Numbered from the stretch's first letter, positions 1 through 6,235 are shown. The stretch is 6,373 nucleotides of DNA from Pseudomonadota bacterium (GCA_023437865.1 JAEZFE010000213.1:1-6373); one strand, 5' to 3'. Made by a program: numbers and translations. Notes: generated by a model from the letters alone, not told the origin.

Positions 1-46
1 GTGACGGGCTGAGCTATTGACGTGGGCCGCCGATGCGGGCGTCATG

Positions 47-68
47 TCCCCGGACAGAAGACCGGGGA
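47..68 (+). promoter_or_regulatory. Hairpin overlapping the ribosome-binding region of the RlmJ-like gene
   Basis: A perfect 7-bp inverted repeat, TCCCCGG at 47-53 and CCGGGGA at 62-68, encloses an 8-nt loop and ends four bases before the ATG at 73. The only Shine-Dalgarno-like stretch for that ATG, GGGGA at 64-68, lies in the 3' arm, so folding would hide it. That is visible in the sequence; a regulatory role is inference. The remainder of bases 1-72 has no gene I can support; any upstream gene would end at or before this point. Confidence 0.4.
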
Positions 69-72
69 TTTG

Positions 73-840
73 ATGAGCTTCGACGCGCGCGCCACCTTGT
101 GGAACCAGTTCATCCTGGCCGCCGCCCTGGCCCGCATGGCGCGGCCGGTGGCGGAGAGGGCCGGCGACGATCTGGTCTATTTCTCGTACACCGACACCCA
201 TGCCGGTGCCGGCGCGCTGCCCGGGCCACTGCCCCATGTGGCCGAAATTATCGAAAACCATGGCCGCTTCGCCAACCGCTCGTGGTTTGCCGCCGTGCCC
301 GGGCCGCTGGCGCCCGACGCCCATCCCGGTTCGTGGGTTCTGGCCGGCCGCGTGCTGGCCTCGGTGGGCGGGCCGCAATTCGCCATCGAGATGGACGTCA
401 ACGACCTCGACCCGGTCGTGATGGAGACCGCCAAGGCGGCGCGCGAGCGCGGCTGGGTGCGGCTGTGGAGTCATGACTGGTTCCTGTTCCTGCGCTCGCG
501 CCTAAACCGGCCCGAGCGCCCCCATTTCGTCTTCATCGATCCGCCCGCCGACGATCCGCGCGGCCCCGCCTATGCGGTGGACGCCGCCATCCTGATGGAC
601 ACCATGGGCGTGCCCTACATGGTCAGTTATCCGTTGGCCGGCTGCCAGGGACCCATCGATCAGATCGGCCGCACCGGATTGGAATTCGTCACCGCCGACG
701 GCACGGGCCACGGCGCCATGCTGGGTGGCGGCGCCGAGACGGCGCTGCTGGACGTGATTTCGGATCTGCGGGTGCTGGCGGAAATCCTGGGCGGCGAATT
801 CAATCCGCGCCTGCCGGGCACGGTGGATTACAGCATCTGA
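73..840 (+). CDS. Divergent RlmJ-like (DUF519/COG2961) SAM-dependent methyltransferase homologue
   Basis: This encodes 255 residues from the ATG at 73. An in-frame GTG at 22 would add 17 residues but has no ribosome-binding site and a poor N-terminus. The protein resembles RlmJ, which methylates N6 of A2030 in 23S rRNA. Motif I DTHAGAG (41-47) matches RlmJ's DTHAGAG. The segment PGSWVLAGRVL (85-95) parallels RlmJ's PGSPLIARLLL. An acidic residue after a beta strand (E106), an Asp before an aromatic (D135) and FIDPP (154-158) follow in the family's order and spacing. HGAM near 213-216 parallels the RGM segment near the RlmJ C-terminus. Two things are odd. The catalytic DPPY is DPPA here (156-159), lacking the aromatic that stacks on the target base. 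The N-terminal His/Asn-rich substrate motif of RlmJ (YRHxFHAGNxADVxKH) is also missing. It may therefore bind SAM but act on another substrate, or be inactive. Family assignment is from recalled sequence similarity, not a search. It is 255 aa, against about 280 in E. coli. Confidence 0.6.
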   Translation: MSFDARATLWNQFILAAALARMARPVAERAGDDLVYFSYTDTHAGAGALPGPLPHVAEIIENHGRFANRSWFAAVPGPLAPDAHPGSWVLAGRVLASVGGPQFAIEMDVNDLDPVVMETAKAARERGWVRLWSHDWFLFLRSRLNRPERPHFVFIDPPADDPRGPAYAVDAAILMDTMGVPYMVSYPLAGCQGPIDQIGRTGLEFVTADGTGHGAMLGGGAETALLDVISDLRVLAEILGGEFNPRLPGTVDYSI

Positions 841-855
841 GGGTGCTGCCGGTGC

Positions 856-939
856 GTGAGGGAGAGGGGCGTGCATGCGTGGCGTCTCCAGGGCCATGCC
901 TGCCCTCCGGTCCGAAGATCGGCCCTCTCCCTGTCTCAC
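856..939. repeat. Long imperfect inverted repeat between the methyltransferase-like and aminopeptidase P genes
   Basis: GTGAG-GGAGAGGG (856-868) pairs with CCCTCTCC (923-930) and, after a 4-nt bulge, CTCAC (935-939), giving 13 base pairs. A small inner hairpin, AGGGC (890-894) with GCCCT (902-906), sits inside. No T tract follows, so it is not a standard intrinsic terminator. The arms resemble the GGGAGAGGG/CCCTCTCCC palindromes common between genes in many proteobacteria, so it may be a dispersed repeat or an mRNA 3'-end stabiliser for the upstream gene. Confidence 0.45.
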
Positions 940-973
940 AGGTCCTACGGGAAAAAACCTACTCCAACCGCTG

Positions 974-1010
974 TGCGCTGCAAATAATGCTTTTTGCATC
1001 GCAGCATTAT
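974..1010. repeat. Two overlapping inverted repeats in an AT-rich island upstream of the aminopeptidase P gene
   Basis: Repeat A pairs 974-984 (TGCGCTGCAAA) with 993-1003 (TTTGCATCGCA), 10 of 11 positions. Repeat B pairs 984-991 (ATAATGCT) with 1003-1010 (AGCATTAT), 8 of 8. The left arm of B is the loop of A, so as RNA hairpins they cannot easily coexist. The AT-rich stretch stands out in this GC-rich window and lies 77-113 bases before the ATG at 1087, where a promoter or operator would be expected. I could not pick a convincing -35/-10 pair. Apart from this and the palindrome at 856-939, the gap 841-1086 shows nothing clear. Confidence 0.4.
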
Positions 1011-1073
1011 ATGCGGGGCCTATGGCAATCTTGCCGCACCGTCGGGGGTTCCTTAAGTTCTCCCATGAAGCCT

Positions 1074-1079
1074 GAGGAG
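1074..1079 (+). promoter_or_regulatory. Ribosome-binding site of the aminopeptidase P gene
   Basis: GAGGAG lies seven bases before the ATG at 1087, which decides that start. A strong site on a gene carrying a nonsense codon fits recent rather than ancient inactivation. Confidence 0.7.
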
Positions 1080-1086
1080 CCCGAAT

Positions 1087-2907
1087 ATGCCTGACACCAT
1101 GGATGACGCCGGTTTCGGAACCGCGGGGGCCGATCGCATCGGCGCGCTGCGGGGCGAATTGGCCCGCCGGGGGCTGTCGGGCTTCATCGTCCCGCGCGCC
1201 GACGAGCATCAGGGCGAGTACGTGGCGCGCCGCGCTCAGCGCCTGGCCTGGCTGACCGGCTTTACCGGCTCGGCGGGGCTGGCGGTGGTGCTGGCCGACA
1301 AGGCGGCGGTGTTCGTCGATGGCCGCTATACCATCCAGGTCCGGCAGGAGGTGGACGAGTCCTTGTTCGAGCCGGTGCATCTGGCCGAATGCAGCTCCAC
1401 CGCTTGGCTGGGCCAGCACCTGCGCGCTGGTGGCCGGCTGGGCTTCGATCCCTGGCTGCACACCGCCGATCAGGTGGAGGCGCTGCGCAAGGCCGCCGAG
1501 CGTGCCGGTGCCGAGATGGTGGCGTGCGACACCAATCCGCTCGACGCCGTATGGGCCGAGCGCCCGGCGCCGCCTTCGGCCCCGGTGGTGCCGCATCCCA
1601 TCGAATTCACCGGCCGGTTGTCGGAAGACAAGCGCGCCGACATCGCCCAGGCGCTGACGGCCGAGCGGCTGGACGCCGCCGTGCTGACAGATCCGGCCTC
1701 GATCGCCTGGTTGCTCAACGTGCGCCGCGGCGACGTGGCCTAAACGCCGCTGCCGCTGTGCTTCGCCATCATCCACGCCGATGCCACTGTCGATCTGTTT
1801 GTGGATCACAGCAAGCTGGGCCCGGCCACAATCGCGCATCTTGGGCCGCAGGTGGTGCTGCACCCGCAGGCGGAATTCGCCGCCGGTCTGGGTGTGTTGG
1901 GGCGTACCGGCAAGCGGGTGCGTGTTGATGCCTCCATGGCGGCCCAAGCGGTGTTGGACCATCTGACCACGGCCGGCGCCAAGATCGAGCGCGGCGCCGA
2001 CCCCTGCGCGCTGCCCAAGGCGTGCAAGAACCCGGTGGAACTGGACGGCGCACGCAAAGCGCACCGCCGCGACGGTGTGGCGCTGGTCCGCTTCCTGGCC
2101 TGGCTGGCCGGGCAGGACAATGTGGACGAACTGGGCGCCGCCGACCGGCTGGAGGCATTCCGCGCCGAGGGTGAGCGCTTCCAGGGCCTTTCCTTCCCCA
2201 CCATCGCCGGTTCCGGCCCGCACGGCGCCATCGTCCATTACCGGTCCAGCGCCAAGACCAACCGCCGGCTTCAGCCGGGCGAGCTGTTCCTGCTCGATTC
2301 GGGCGCCCAATATCTGGACGGCACCACCGACGTCACCCGCACCATCGCCATCGGGACGCCCGGCCCGGAGGAGTGCGAGCGCTTCACCCTGGTGCTCAAG
2401 GGCCACATCGCCCTGGCCCGCGCGGTGTTCCCCGCTGGCACCACGGGCTCGCAGCTTGATGTATTGGCCCGGCTGCCGCTGTGGCGGCGCGGGCTCGACT
2501 ACGATCATGGCACCGGCCATGGCGTCGGCTCGTACCTTTCGGTGCACGAAGGGCCGCAACGGGTGTCAAAGCTCGGCACCGGGGCGGTGACGCTTAGGCC
2601 CGGCATGATGCTGTCCAACGAGCCCGGCTATTACAAGGCTGGGGCCTACGGTATCCGCATCGAAAACCTGGTGGCTGTGGCTGACCAGCCGGCGCCCGCC
2701 GATGCCGAGCGCGCGCTGATGGGGTTCGAAACCCTGACGCTGGTCCCCATGGACCGCGCCCTGGTGGTGCCGGCGTTGCTGGAATCCGACGAGCGGGCTT
2801 GGCTCGACGCCTATCACGCCCGCATCCTCGCCGAACTCGGCCCGCTGGTGGACGGAATCACCCGGGTTTGGCTCGAACACGCCTGCGCCCCCCTCCCTCG
2901 GGAGTAG
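1087..2907 (+). pseudogene. Aminopeptidase P (Xaa-Pro aminopeptidase, M24B, long type) interrupted by one in-frame TAA
   Basis: Aminopeptidase P removes an N-terminal residue that precedes proline, using a di-Mn(II) pita-bread domain, in the cytoplasm. The frame runs 606 codons, the length of the long XPNPEP1-like three-domain type rather than E. coli PepP (about 440). Domain I begins near codon 15 (RIGALRGELARRGLSGFIV). Domain II spans roughly 160-320, and the catalytic domain follows, with the C-terminal extension from about 545. Codon 219 is TAA (1741-1743), inside the motif that normally reads NIRGxDVxHTP; here it is NVRRGDVA-stop-TP. The frame continues unchanged, with no indel. All expected metal ligands lie after the stop: D404, D415, H478, E512 and E526, plus probable catalytic His at 384 and 487. 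Their spacings match those I recall for human XPNPEP1. Translation as read stops after 218 residues, lacking the active site. The first in-frame starts after the stop (GTG 1801, ATG 1936) have no ribosome-binding site. The stop could be a real nonsense mutation, a sequencing error, or (unlikely) read-through. Family certainty is high; pseudogene status depends on the base call. Confidence 0.85.
1741..1743 (+). other. In-frame TAA stop inside the aminopeptidase P gene
   Basis: Codon 219 is TAA where relatives usually have His (CAC/CAT, two changes away); a Tyr codon would be one change away. Three codons earlier (codon 215, CGC) Arg replaces the usual Gly of RGGD/RGSD. The stop is TAA, not TGA, so selenocysteine insertion is not an explanation. 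No stem-loop obviously suggestive of recoding follows. Confidence 0.85.
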
Positions 2908-2921
2908 ACCGTCCGTCGCCT

Positions 2922-2947
2922 GGAACGCGCGTATCCTTTTGCTCGTT
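2922..2947 (+). promoter_or_regulatory. EcfG-type (general stress response) promoter of the peptidoglycan-binding lipoprotein gene
   Basis: GGAAC (2922-2926), 17 bases, then CGTT (2944-2947). This equals the consensus GGAAC-N16/17-CGTT of the alphaproteobacterial stress sigma factor EcfG, controlled by PhyR and NepR. It lies in the 76-base gap between the aminopeptidase P stop and the ATG at 2984, in the correct orientation, giving an expected 5' leader of about 30 bases. The match is seen directly; use by EcfG is inference. Confidence 0.65.
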
Positions 2948-2969
2948 CGCCATGTGGATGCGTCCCATG

Positions 2970-2977
2970 AGGAGGAG
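2970..2977 (+). promoter_or_regulatory. Strong ribosome-binding site that fixes the lipoprotein start
   Basis: AGGAGGAG ends six bases before the ATG at 2984. The same frame is open from a TTG at 2939, but that TTG lies within the proposed promoter and has no such site. The ATG also yields a proper lipoprotein signal peptide. Confidence 0.8.
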
Positions 2978-2983
2978 CAACAT

Positions 2984-3934
2984 ATGGACAAGAACAAGGC
3001 CCTGCCTGTGCTGGCCAGTGCGGTGGTTGCGCTGTCGCTGTCGGCCTGCGGCATGATGGGCAAGGAACACGGCGGCACCCAGACCAGCGCCGCCCCGACG
3101 AGCTCTGCTCCCAGCGGTGCGGCGCAGTCCGCCGGCATCGCCACGTCGGCGGCCGAACAGGCGGCGGCACCTGATCTGGTGCGTGATGTCCAGCGCACCT
3201 TGGGCGCCAAGGGGTACAGTGCCGGCCAGCCCGATGGCGTCTATGGCAGCGATACCCGCCAGGCATTGCGCAAGTTCCAGAACGACAACCGGCTGAACCC
3301 CACCGGGCAGATCGACACCCAGACCCTGGCGGCCTTGGGCTTGGCGAGCGACGCCCAGGCCGGCCAGCGCGCCGCCACCTCCGGCCACGCCCAGCAGCAA
3401 TACACGCCAACCACCCGGCGCCAGGGCGCCATGGCCGAGCCGTCACGGCAATCACGTCAGTCGGCTTCGGCGGCGGGCATCAGCCGCGATCAGGTCCGCA
3501 GCACCCAGCAGAACCTGGCCGACCGTGGCTACGATCCCGGGCCGGTGGATGGCATGTGGGGCTCGCGCACCTCGGCGGCGTTGCGCAATTTCGAACGCGA
3601 TCAGAATTTGCAGGCGGACGGCCGCCCCGATCCCCAGAGCCTCGCCGCTTTGGGCGTGGAAACCGGCTCTGCCAGCACTCAGACCGGCGAGATGCGCGAC
3701 CCGCGCGGCGCCCTGCCGCCCCAGCGCAGCGATATTCCGGAAACCTCGCGCAACCCCACCAGTACCGATCCCAGCGGCAGCGACATCCGCAATTACGAGC
3801 AGCAGCAGGGCCAGTTGCCGCCGACCGGGTCGCAGGCGCCAGGGTCCGAGCGCGAAACCGAGCGCTCAACGCTCAATCCGGGGGGCTCCCCCTCGACCAC
3901 GGTCAATCCCGAGGAAGGCAACGTTCCGCGCTGA
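2984..3934 (+). CDS. Lipoprotein with two peptidoglycan-binding domains (PGBD-1) and a disordered C-terminal tail
   Basis: This encodes 316 residues. The N-terminus is a lipoprotein signal: basic MDKNK, a hydrophobic stretch (6-19), and lipobox L19-S20-A21-C22. Cys22 would be lipidated; with Gly at +2 the expected destination is the outer membrane, facing the periplasm. After an Ala/Ser/Thr-rich linker come two PG_binding_1 repeats. The first is about 64-120 (LVRDVQRTLGAKGY, then G-x-x-D-G-V-Y-G and TRQALRKFQ). The second is about 168-225 (QVRSTQQNLADRGY, then VDGMWGSRTSAALRNFE). Each has the usual helix, DGxxG turn, helix layout. Residues 226-316 are rich in Pro, Ser, Thr, Gly, Gln and charged residues and look disordered. 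No hydrolase, amidase or L,D-transpeptidase domain is present, so the likely role is to tether the envelope to peptidoglycan or sense it; no enzyme activity is indicated. The upstream EcfG-type promoter suggests induction by general stress. It is convergent with the hemerythrin gene. Domain calls are confident; the cellular role is inferred. Confidence 0.85.
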   Translation: MDKNKALPVLASAVVALSLSACGMMGKEHGGTQTSAAPTSSAPSGAAQSAGIATSAAEQAAAPDLVRDVQRTLGAKGYSAGQPDGVYGSDTRQALRKFQNDNRLNPTGQIDTQTLAALGLASDAQAGQRAATSGHAQQQYTPTTRRQGAMAEPSRQSRQSASAAGISRDQVRSTQQNLADRGYDPGPVDGMWGSRTSAALRNFERDQNLQADGRPDPQSLAALGVETGSASTQTGEMRDPRGALPPQRSDIPETSRNPTSTDPSGSDIRNYEQQQGQLPPTGSQAPGSERETERSTLNPGGSPSTTVNPEEGNVPR

Positions 3935-3955
3935 TGGGGCCGCGCTGACGGGTCA

Positions 3956-3980
3956 GGGCATGCGGCGGACCCGCATGCCC
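3956..3980. terminator. Hairpin between the convergent lipoprotein and hemerythrin genes
   Basis: GGGCATGCGG (3956-3965) and CCGCATGCCC (3971-3980) form a perfect 10-bp stem with a 5-nt loop. It starts 22 bases after the lipoprotein stop and ends one base short of the hemerythrin stop codon. There is no T tract on either strand, so it is a candidate bidirectional terminator or 3'-end protector rather than a canonical one. Confidence 0.55.
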
Positions 3981-3981
3981 G

Positions 3982-4374
3982 CTATCCGATGAACCCGGCG
4001 GATCGCGCGAATTGCGCGGTCACCGCATCCATGGTGCCGCGGTGGGTCAGCAGCCACTCGGGCAGCACCTTGGCAAAGTAATGGTCCTGGGCCTCGCCGG
4101 CCCTCATCTTGGTCATCACACCATCCAGTTCGGCCAGCACCCGCTCGTGCTCGCCCTGATGACATCCCAGGGCGAAAAAGCCGATCTTGCCCATCATGGC
4201 TTCCTCGCGGGCGAAGTGCTCGCGGCAATGGGCAATGAAGCGCTCCAGCGCCGCCGCGCGGGCTTCACCCGTGGCACTCGCCATCTCGTTGATCAGCGCC
4301 GCCGCCTCGGCGTGGTCGTGGTCCATGAATTCCAGGCCCACGTTCAGCCCGTCATGCCATTGGATCGCAAGCAT
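3982..4374 (-). CDS. Single-domain bacteriohemerythrin
   Basis: This encodes 130 residues, the normal size for a stand-alone bacterial hemerythrin: a soluble four-helix bundle that binds O2 at a di-iron centre. All seven expected iron ligands are visible: H21 (in MDHDHAE), H53 and E57 (HFAREE), H72 and H76 (HQGEH), H111 and D116 (HRGTMD). The N-terminal IQWHDGLNVGLEFMD fits the family pattern W-x-x-x-L-x-V-G. There is no signal peptide, membrane segment or fused signalling domain, so it should be cytoplasmic, with O2 binding, delivery or sensing as possible roles. The start at 4374 is supported by AAAGGGG (4386 down to 4380), five bases upstream. It lies downstream of guaA on the same strand, but the guaA terminator and a 187-base gap indicate separate transcription. 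Such genes are numerous in magnetospirilla and other microaerophiles. Physiological role is not deducible here. Confidence 0.93.
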   Translation of the reverse strand: MLAIQWHDGLNVGLEFMDHDHAEAAALINEMASATGEARAAALERFIAHCREHFAREEAMMGKIGFFALGCHQGEHERVLAELDGVMTKMRAGEAQDHYFAKVLPEWLLTHRGTMDAVTAQFARSAGFIG

Positions 4375-4403
4375 CGCCGCCCCTTTATCTATTTGCGGTG
4401 TGC

Positions 4404-4440
4404 ATCATGCCCGCGCGTCATGATTGTGGGAAGTAATATA
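4404..4440 (-). promoter_or_regulatory. Candidate hemerythrin promoter (-10) with downstream dyad
   Basis: Read on the minus strand, TATATT (4440 down to 4435) is the best -10 in the gap, with transcription expected to start near 4428. No good -35 lies 16-18 bases upstream. Just past the predicted start is a perfect 6-bp inverted repeat, ATCATG-N9-CATGAT (4404-4424), suited to a repressor operator or a leader hairpin. Assignment is by eye. Confidence 0.4.
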
Positions 4441-4465
4441 CCTATTTCCCGCCGCCATGGCCGGG

Positions 4466-4480
4466 CTGCGTCACACGCAG
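4466..4480. promoter_or_regulatory. Dyad upstream of the hemerythrin promoter
   Basis: CTGCGT-CAC-ACGCAG is a perfect 6-bp inverted repeat with a 3-base centre, about 45 bases upstream of the predicted start. That position suits an activator at a promoter lacking a -35 element. It does not match the FNR/CRP consensus. The rest of 4481-4528 shows only a short repeat, TTGGC-GATGA-GCCAA (4516-4530), next to the guaA terminator. Confidence 0.35.
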
Positions 4481-4528
4481 AGCTTGCTGGGCAGGGGCGT
4501 GGTGTCCGTGGCTGATTGGCGATGAGCC

Positions 4529-4555
4529 AATAAAAAGGGCGCCTTTCGGCGCCCC
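4529..4555 (-). terminator. Intrinsic terminator of guaA
   Basis: On the minus strand GGGCGCC, a GAAA tetraloop and GGCGCCC (4554 down to 4537) form a perfect 7-bp GC stem, followed at once by TTTTTATT (4536-4529). It starts seven bases after the guaA stop codon. The plus strand has no T tract after the stem, so it acts leftward only. Confidence 0.92.
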
Positions 4556-4561
4556 TGTAAC

Positions 4562-6115
4562 TCACTCCCACTCGATCGTGCCCGGCGGCTTCGAGGTGAT
4601 GTCGTAGGTCACGCGGTTGATGCCCTTGACCTCGTTGATGATGCGATTGGCGACGCGGCCGATGAATTCCATGTCAAAGTGATAGAAATCGGCGGTCATG
4701 CCGTCGGTCGAGGTGACGGCGCGCAGCGCGCAGGCGTAATCGTAGGAGCGCGAATCGCCCATGACGCCGACGGTGCGCACCGGCAGCAGGACGGTGAAGG
4801 CCTGCCAGATGGCGTCGTAGAGGCCGGCGTTGCGGATTTCCTCGAGATAGATGGCATCGGCCTTCTTGAGGATCTCCAGCTTCTCGCGGGTGATCTCCTG
4901 GCCGGGGATGCGGATGGCGAGGCCCGGGCCGGGGAAGGGATGGCGGCCGACCATCTCGTCGGGCAGGCCCAACTCACGGCCCAGCGCGCGGACTTCGTCG
5001 TTGAACAGCTCGCGCTGCGGCTCGACCAGGTTCATGTTCATACGCTCGGGCAGGCCGCCGACATTATGGTGGCTCTTGATGGTGACGCTGGGGCCGCCGA
5101 TGAACGAGACCGATTCGATCACGTCGGGGTAGAGCGTGCCCTGGGCCAGGAAGTCGGCGCCGCCGATCCGCTTGGCCTCCTCCTCGAACACGTCGATGAA
5201 CAGGGCGCCGATGGTCTTGCGCTTCTGCTCGGGGTCGGTCATGCCGGCGAGGCGGCCGAGGAACAGCTCGCTGGCGTCCTTGTGGATCAGGTTGATGTTG
5301 AAGCGGTCGCGGAAGACGCTGACCACCTGCTCGGACTCGCCCAGGCGCATCAGGCCGTGATCGACGTAGACGCAGGTCAGCTGGTCGCCGATGGCCTCAT
5401 GGATCAGCGCCGCCACCACGGAGGAATCGACGCCGCCCGACAGGCCGCAGATCACCCGGCCCGACCCCACCTGCTCGCGGATGCGGGCGATGGCCTGCTG
5501 CTTGAACGCGGCCATGGTCCAGTCGCCGGCACAACCCGCCACGTCGTGGGTGAAGTTTTTCAGGAGCTGGGCGCCGTGCGGGGTGTGCACCACCTCGGGG
5601 TGGAACTGCACCGCGTAGAACCGGCGCTCGTCATTGGCGATGGCGGCGAACGGCGCGCCCTCCGAGGTGCCGACGACGCGGAAGCCCGGCGGCAGCGCGG
5701 TGACGCGGTCGCCGTGGCTCATCCACACCTGCTCGCGGCCGCCCTTGGCCCACACGCCGTGGAACAGCGCGCAATCTTCCTTGATGTCGACATAGGCGCG
5801 GCCAAACTCGCGGTGGTCGCCCGGCTCGACCTTGCCGCCCAATTGCTCGCACATGGTCTGCTGGCCGTAACAGATGCCCAGCACCGGCACGCCCAGGCTC
5901 CACACCGCTTCCGGCGCACGCGGGGAATTGGCTTCGGTCACCGAGGACGGGCCGCCCGACAGAATCACCGCCTTGGGGGCGTAAGCGTCGAGGCTTTCCT
6001 TGGTGACGCGGTTGAACGGGTGGATCTCGCAATAGACGCCGCTTTCGCGCACGCGGCGCGCGATCAGCTGGGTCACCTGGCTGCCGAAATCGAAGATGAG
6101 GATGCGGTCGGACAT
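4562..6115 (-). CDS. guaA: GMP synthase (glutamine-hydrolysing)
   Basis: GuaA converts XMP, ATP and glutamine to GMP, the last step of guanine nucleotide synthesis, in the cytoplasm as a homodimer. The 517 residues match the family (525 in E. coli) and are complete. Residues 1 to about 195 form the class I glutamine amidotransferase: oxyanion region ILSGGPSSV (51-59), nucleophile C82 in GICYGQQ, and H172 and E174 in QFHPEVVHT. The ATP pyrophosphatase domain follows, with the PP-loop LSGGVDSS (225-232), VDHGLMR (251-257) and [11 protein letters not shown] (325-335). The C-terminal dimerisation and XMP-binding domain includes [12 protein letters not shown] (391-402) and ends in the canonical KPPGTIEWE. 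The ATG at 6115 gives the usual [13 protein letters not shown] start; an upstream in-frame start at 6178 would add 21 unconserved residues. The ribosome-binding site is weak (GGGG about ten bases upstream). It has its own terminator and a probable promoter at 6150-6178. guaB is not adjacent. Confidence 0.98.
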   Translation of the reverse strand: MSDRILIFDFGSQVTQLIARRVRESGVYCEIHPFNRVTKESLDAYAPKAVILSGGPSSVTEANSPRAPEAVWSLGVPVLGICYGQQTMCEQLGGKVEPGDHREFGRAYVDIKEDCALFHGVWAKGGREQVWMSHGDRVTALPPGFRVVGTSEGAPFAAIANDERRFYAVQFHPEVVHTPHGAQLLKNFTHDVAGCAGDWTMAAFKQQAIARIREQVGSGRVICGLSGGVDSSVVAALIHEAIGDQLTCVYVDHGLMRLGESEQVVSVFRDRFNINLIHKDASELFLGRLAGMTDPEQKRKTIGALFIDVFEEEAKRIGGADFLAQGTLYPDVIESVSFIGGPSVTIKSHHNVGGLPERMNMNLVEPQRELFNDEVRALGRELGLPDEMVGRHPFPGPGLAIRIPGQEITREKLEILKKADAIYLEEIRNAGLYDAIWQAFTVLLPVRTVGVMGDSRSYDYACALRAVTSTDGMTADFYHFDMEFIGRVANRIINEVKGINRVTYDITSKPPGTIEWE

Positions 6116-6149
6116 ATGACAAAAGCCCCGGGCGGAAAGGATTGGCCGG

Positions 6150-6178
6150 ACTTTAGCGGCGGGGCCTGCCGGGGGCAA
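6150..6178 (-). promoter_or_regulatory. guaA: Candidate sigma-70-type promoter of guaA
   Basis: On the minus strand, TTGCCC (6178-6173), a 17-base spacer and TAAAGT (6155-6150) match the -35 and -10 consensus at four of six positions each. Transcription would begin near 6143, leaving a leader of about 28 bases. This also argues against a guaA start at 6178. No purine-operator or guanine-riboswitch-like structure was recognised in 6116-6292. Confidence 0.4.
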
Positions 6179-6235
6179 GCATCGCGGACCGCGCGGGCAC
6201 GGATTCGCGCCGCGCTTCTGTCACATATCGGCAAC

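Noticed and set aside
17..45. TTGACG at 17-22 as a -35 element for the first gene
   Set aside because: The sequence 17 bases downstream (CGTCAT) is a poor -10 and no better alternative is nearby.
974..1010. A true H-type pseudoknot formed by the two interlocked repeats
   Set aside because: With essentially no bases between the stem segments, the connecting loop could not span a 10-bp stem; alternative hairpins or DNA operators are more plausible.
843..1094. An 83-codon open frame across the gap before the aminopeptidase P gene
   Set aside because: It runs through the palindrome and the AT-rich repeats and overlaps the ribosome-binding site and start of the next gene; no family resemblance.
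1741..1743. Recoding (selenocysteine or programmed read-through) at the aminopeptidase P stop
   Set aside because: The codon is TAA, not TGA, and no downstream recoding structure or known context was seen; simple mutation or error is more likely.
502..2559. A 685-codon open frame on the minus strand, running antisense to the methyltransferase-like and aminopeptidase P genes
   Set aside because: It overlaps two recognised genes and the non-coding gap between them, its product is rich in Arg, Gly, Ala, His and Gln with no recognisable domain, and long antisense frames are expected in GC-rich DNA.
1801..2907. The second half of the aminopeptidase P gene as an independent gene starting at GTG 1801
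   Set aside because: It is in the same frame as the upstream half, has no ribosome-binding site, would start within domain II, and the junction is continuous with the family sequence; a nonsense mutation explains it better than a split gene.
2566..3455. Several antisense frames under the end of aminopeptidase P and the lipoprotein gene
   Set aside because: They are shadows of confident plus-strand genes with compositionally biased translations.
4012..4515. A 167-codon plus-strand frame opposite the hemerythrin gene
   Set aside because: The opposite strand encodes a hemerythrin with all seven iron ligands, and this frame runs on through its promoter region.
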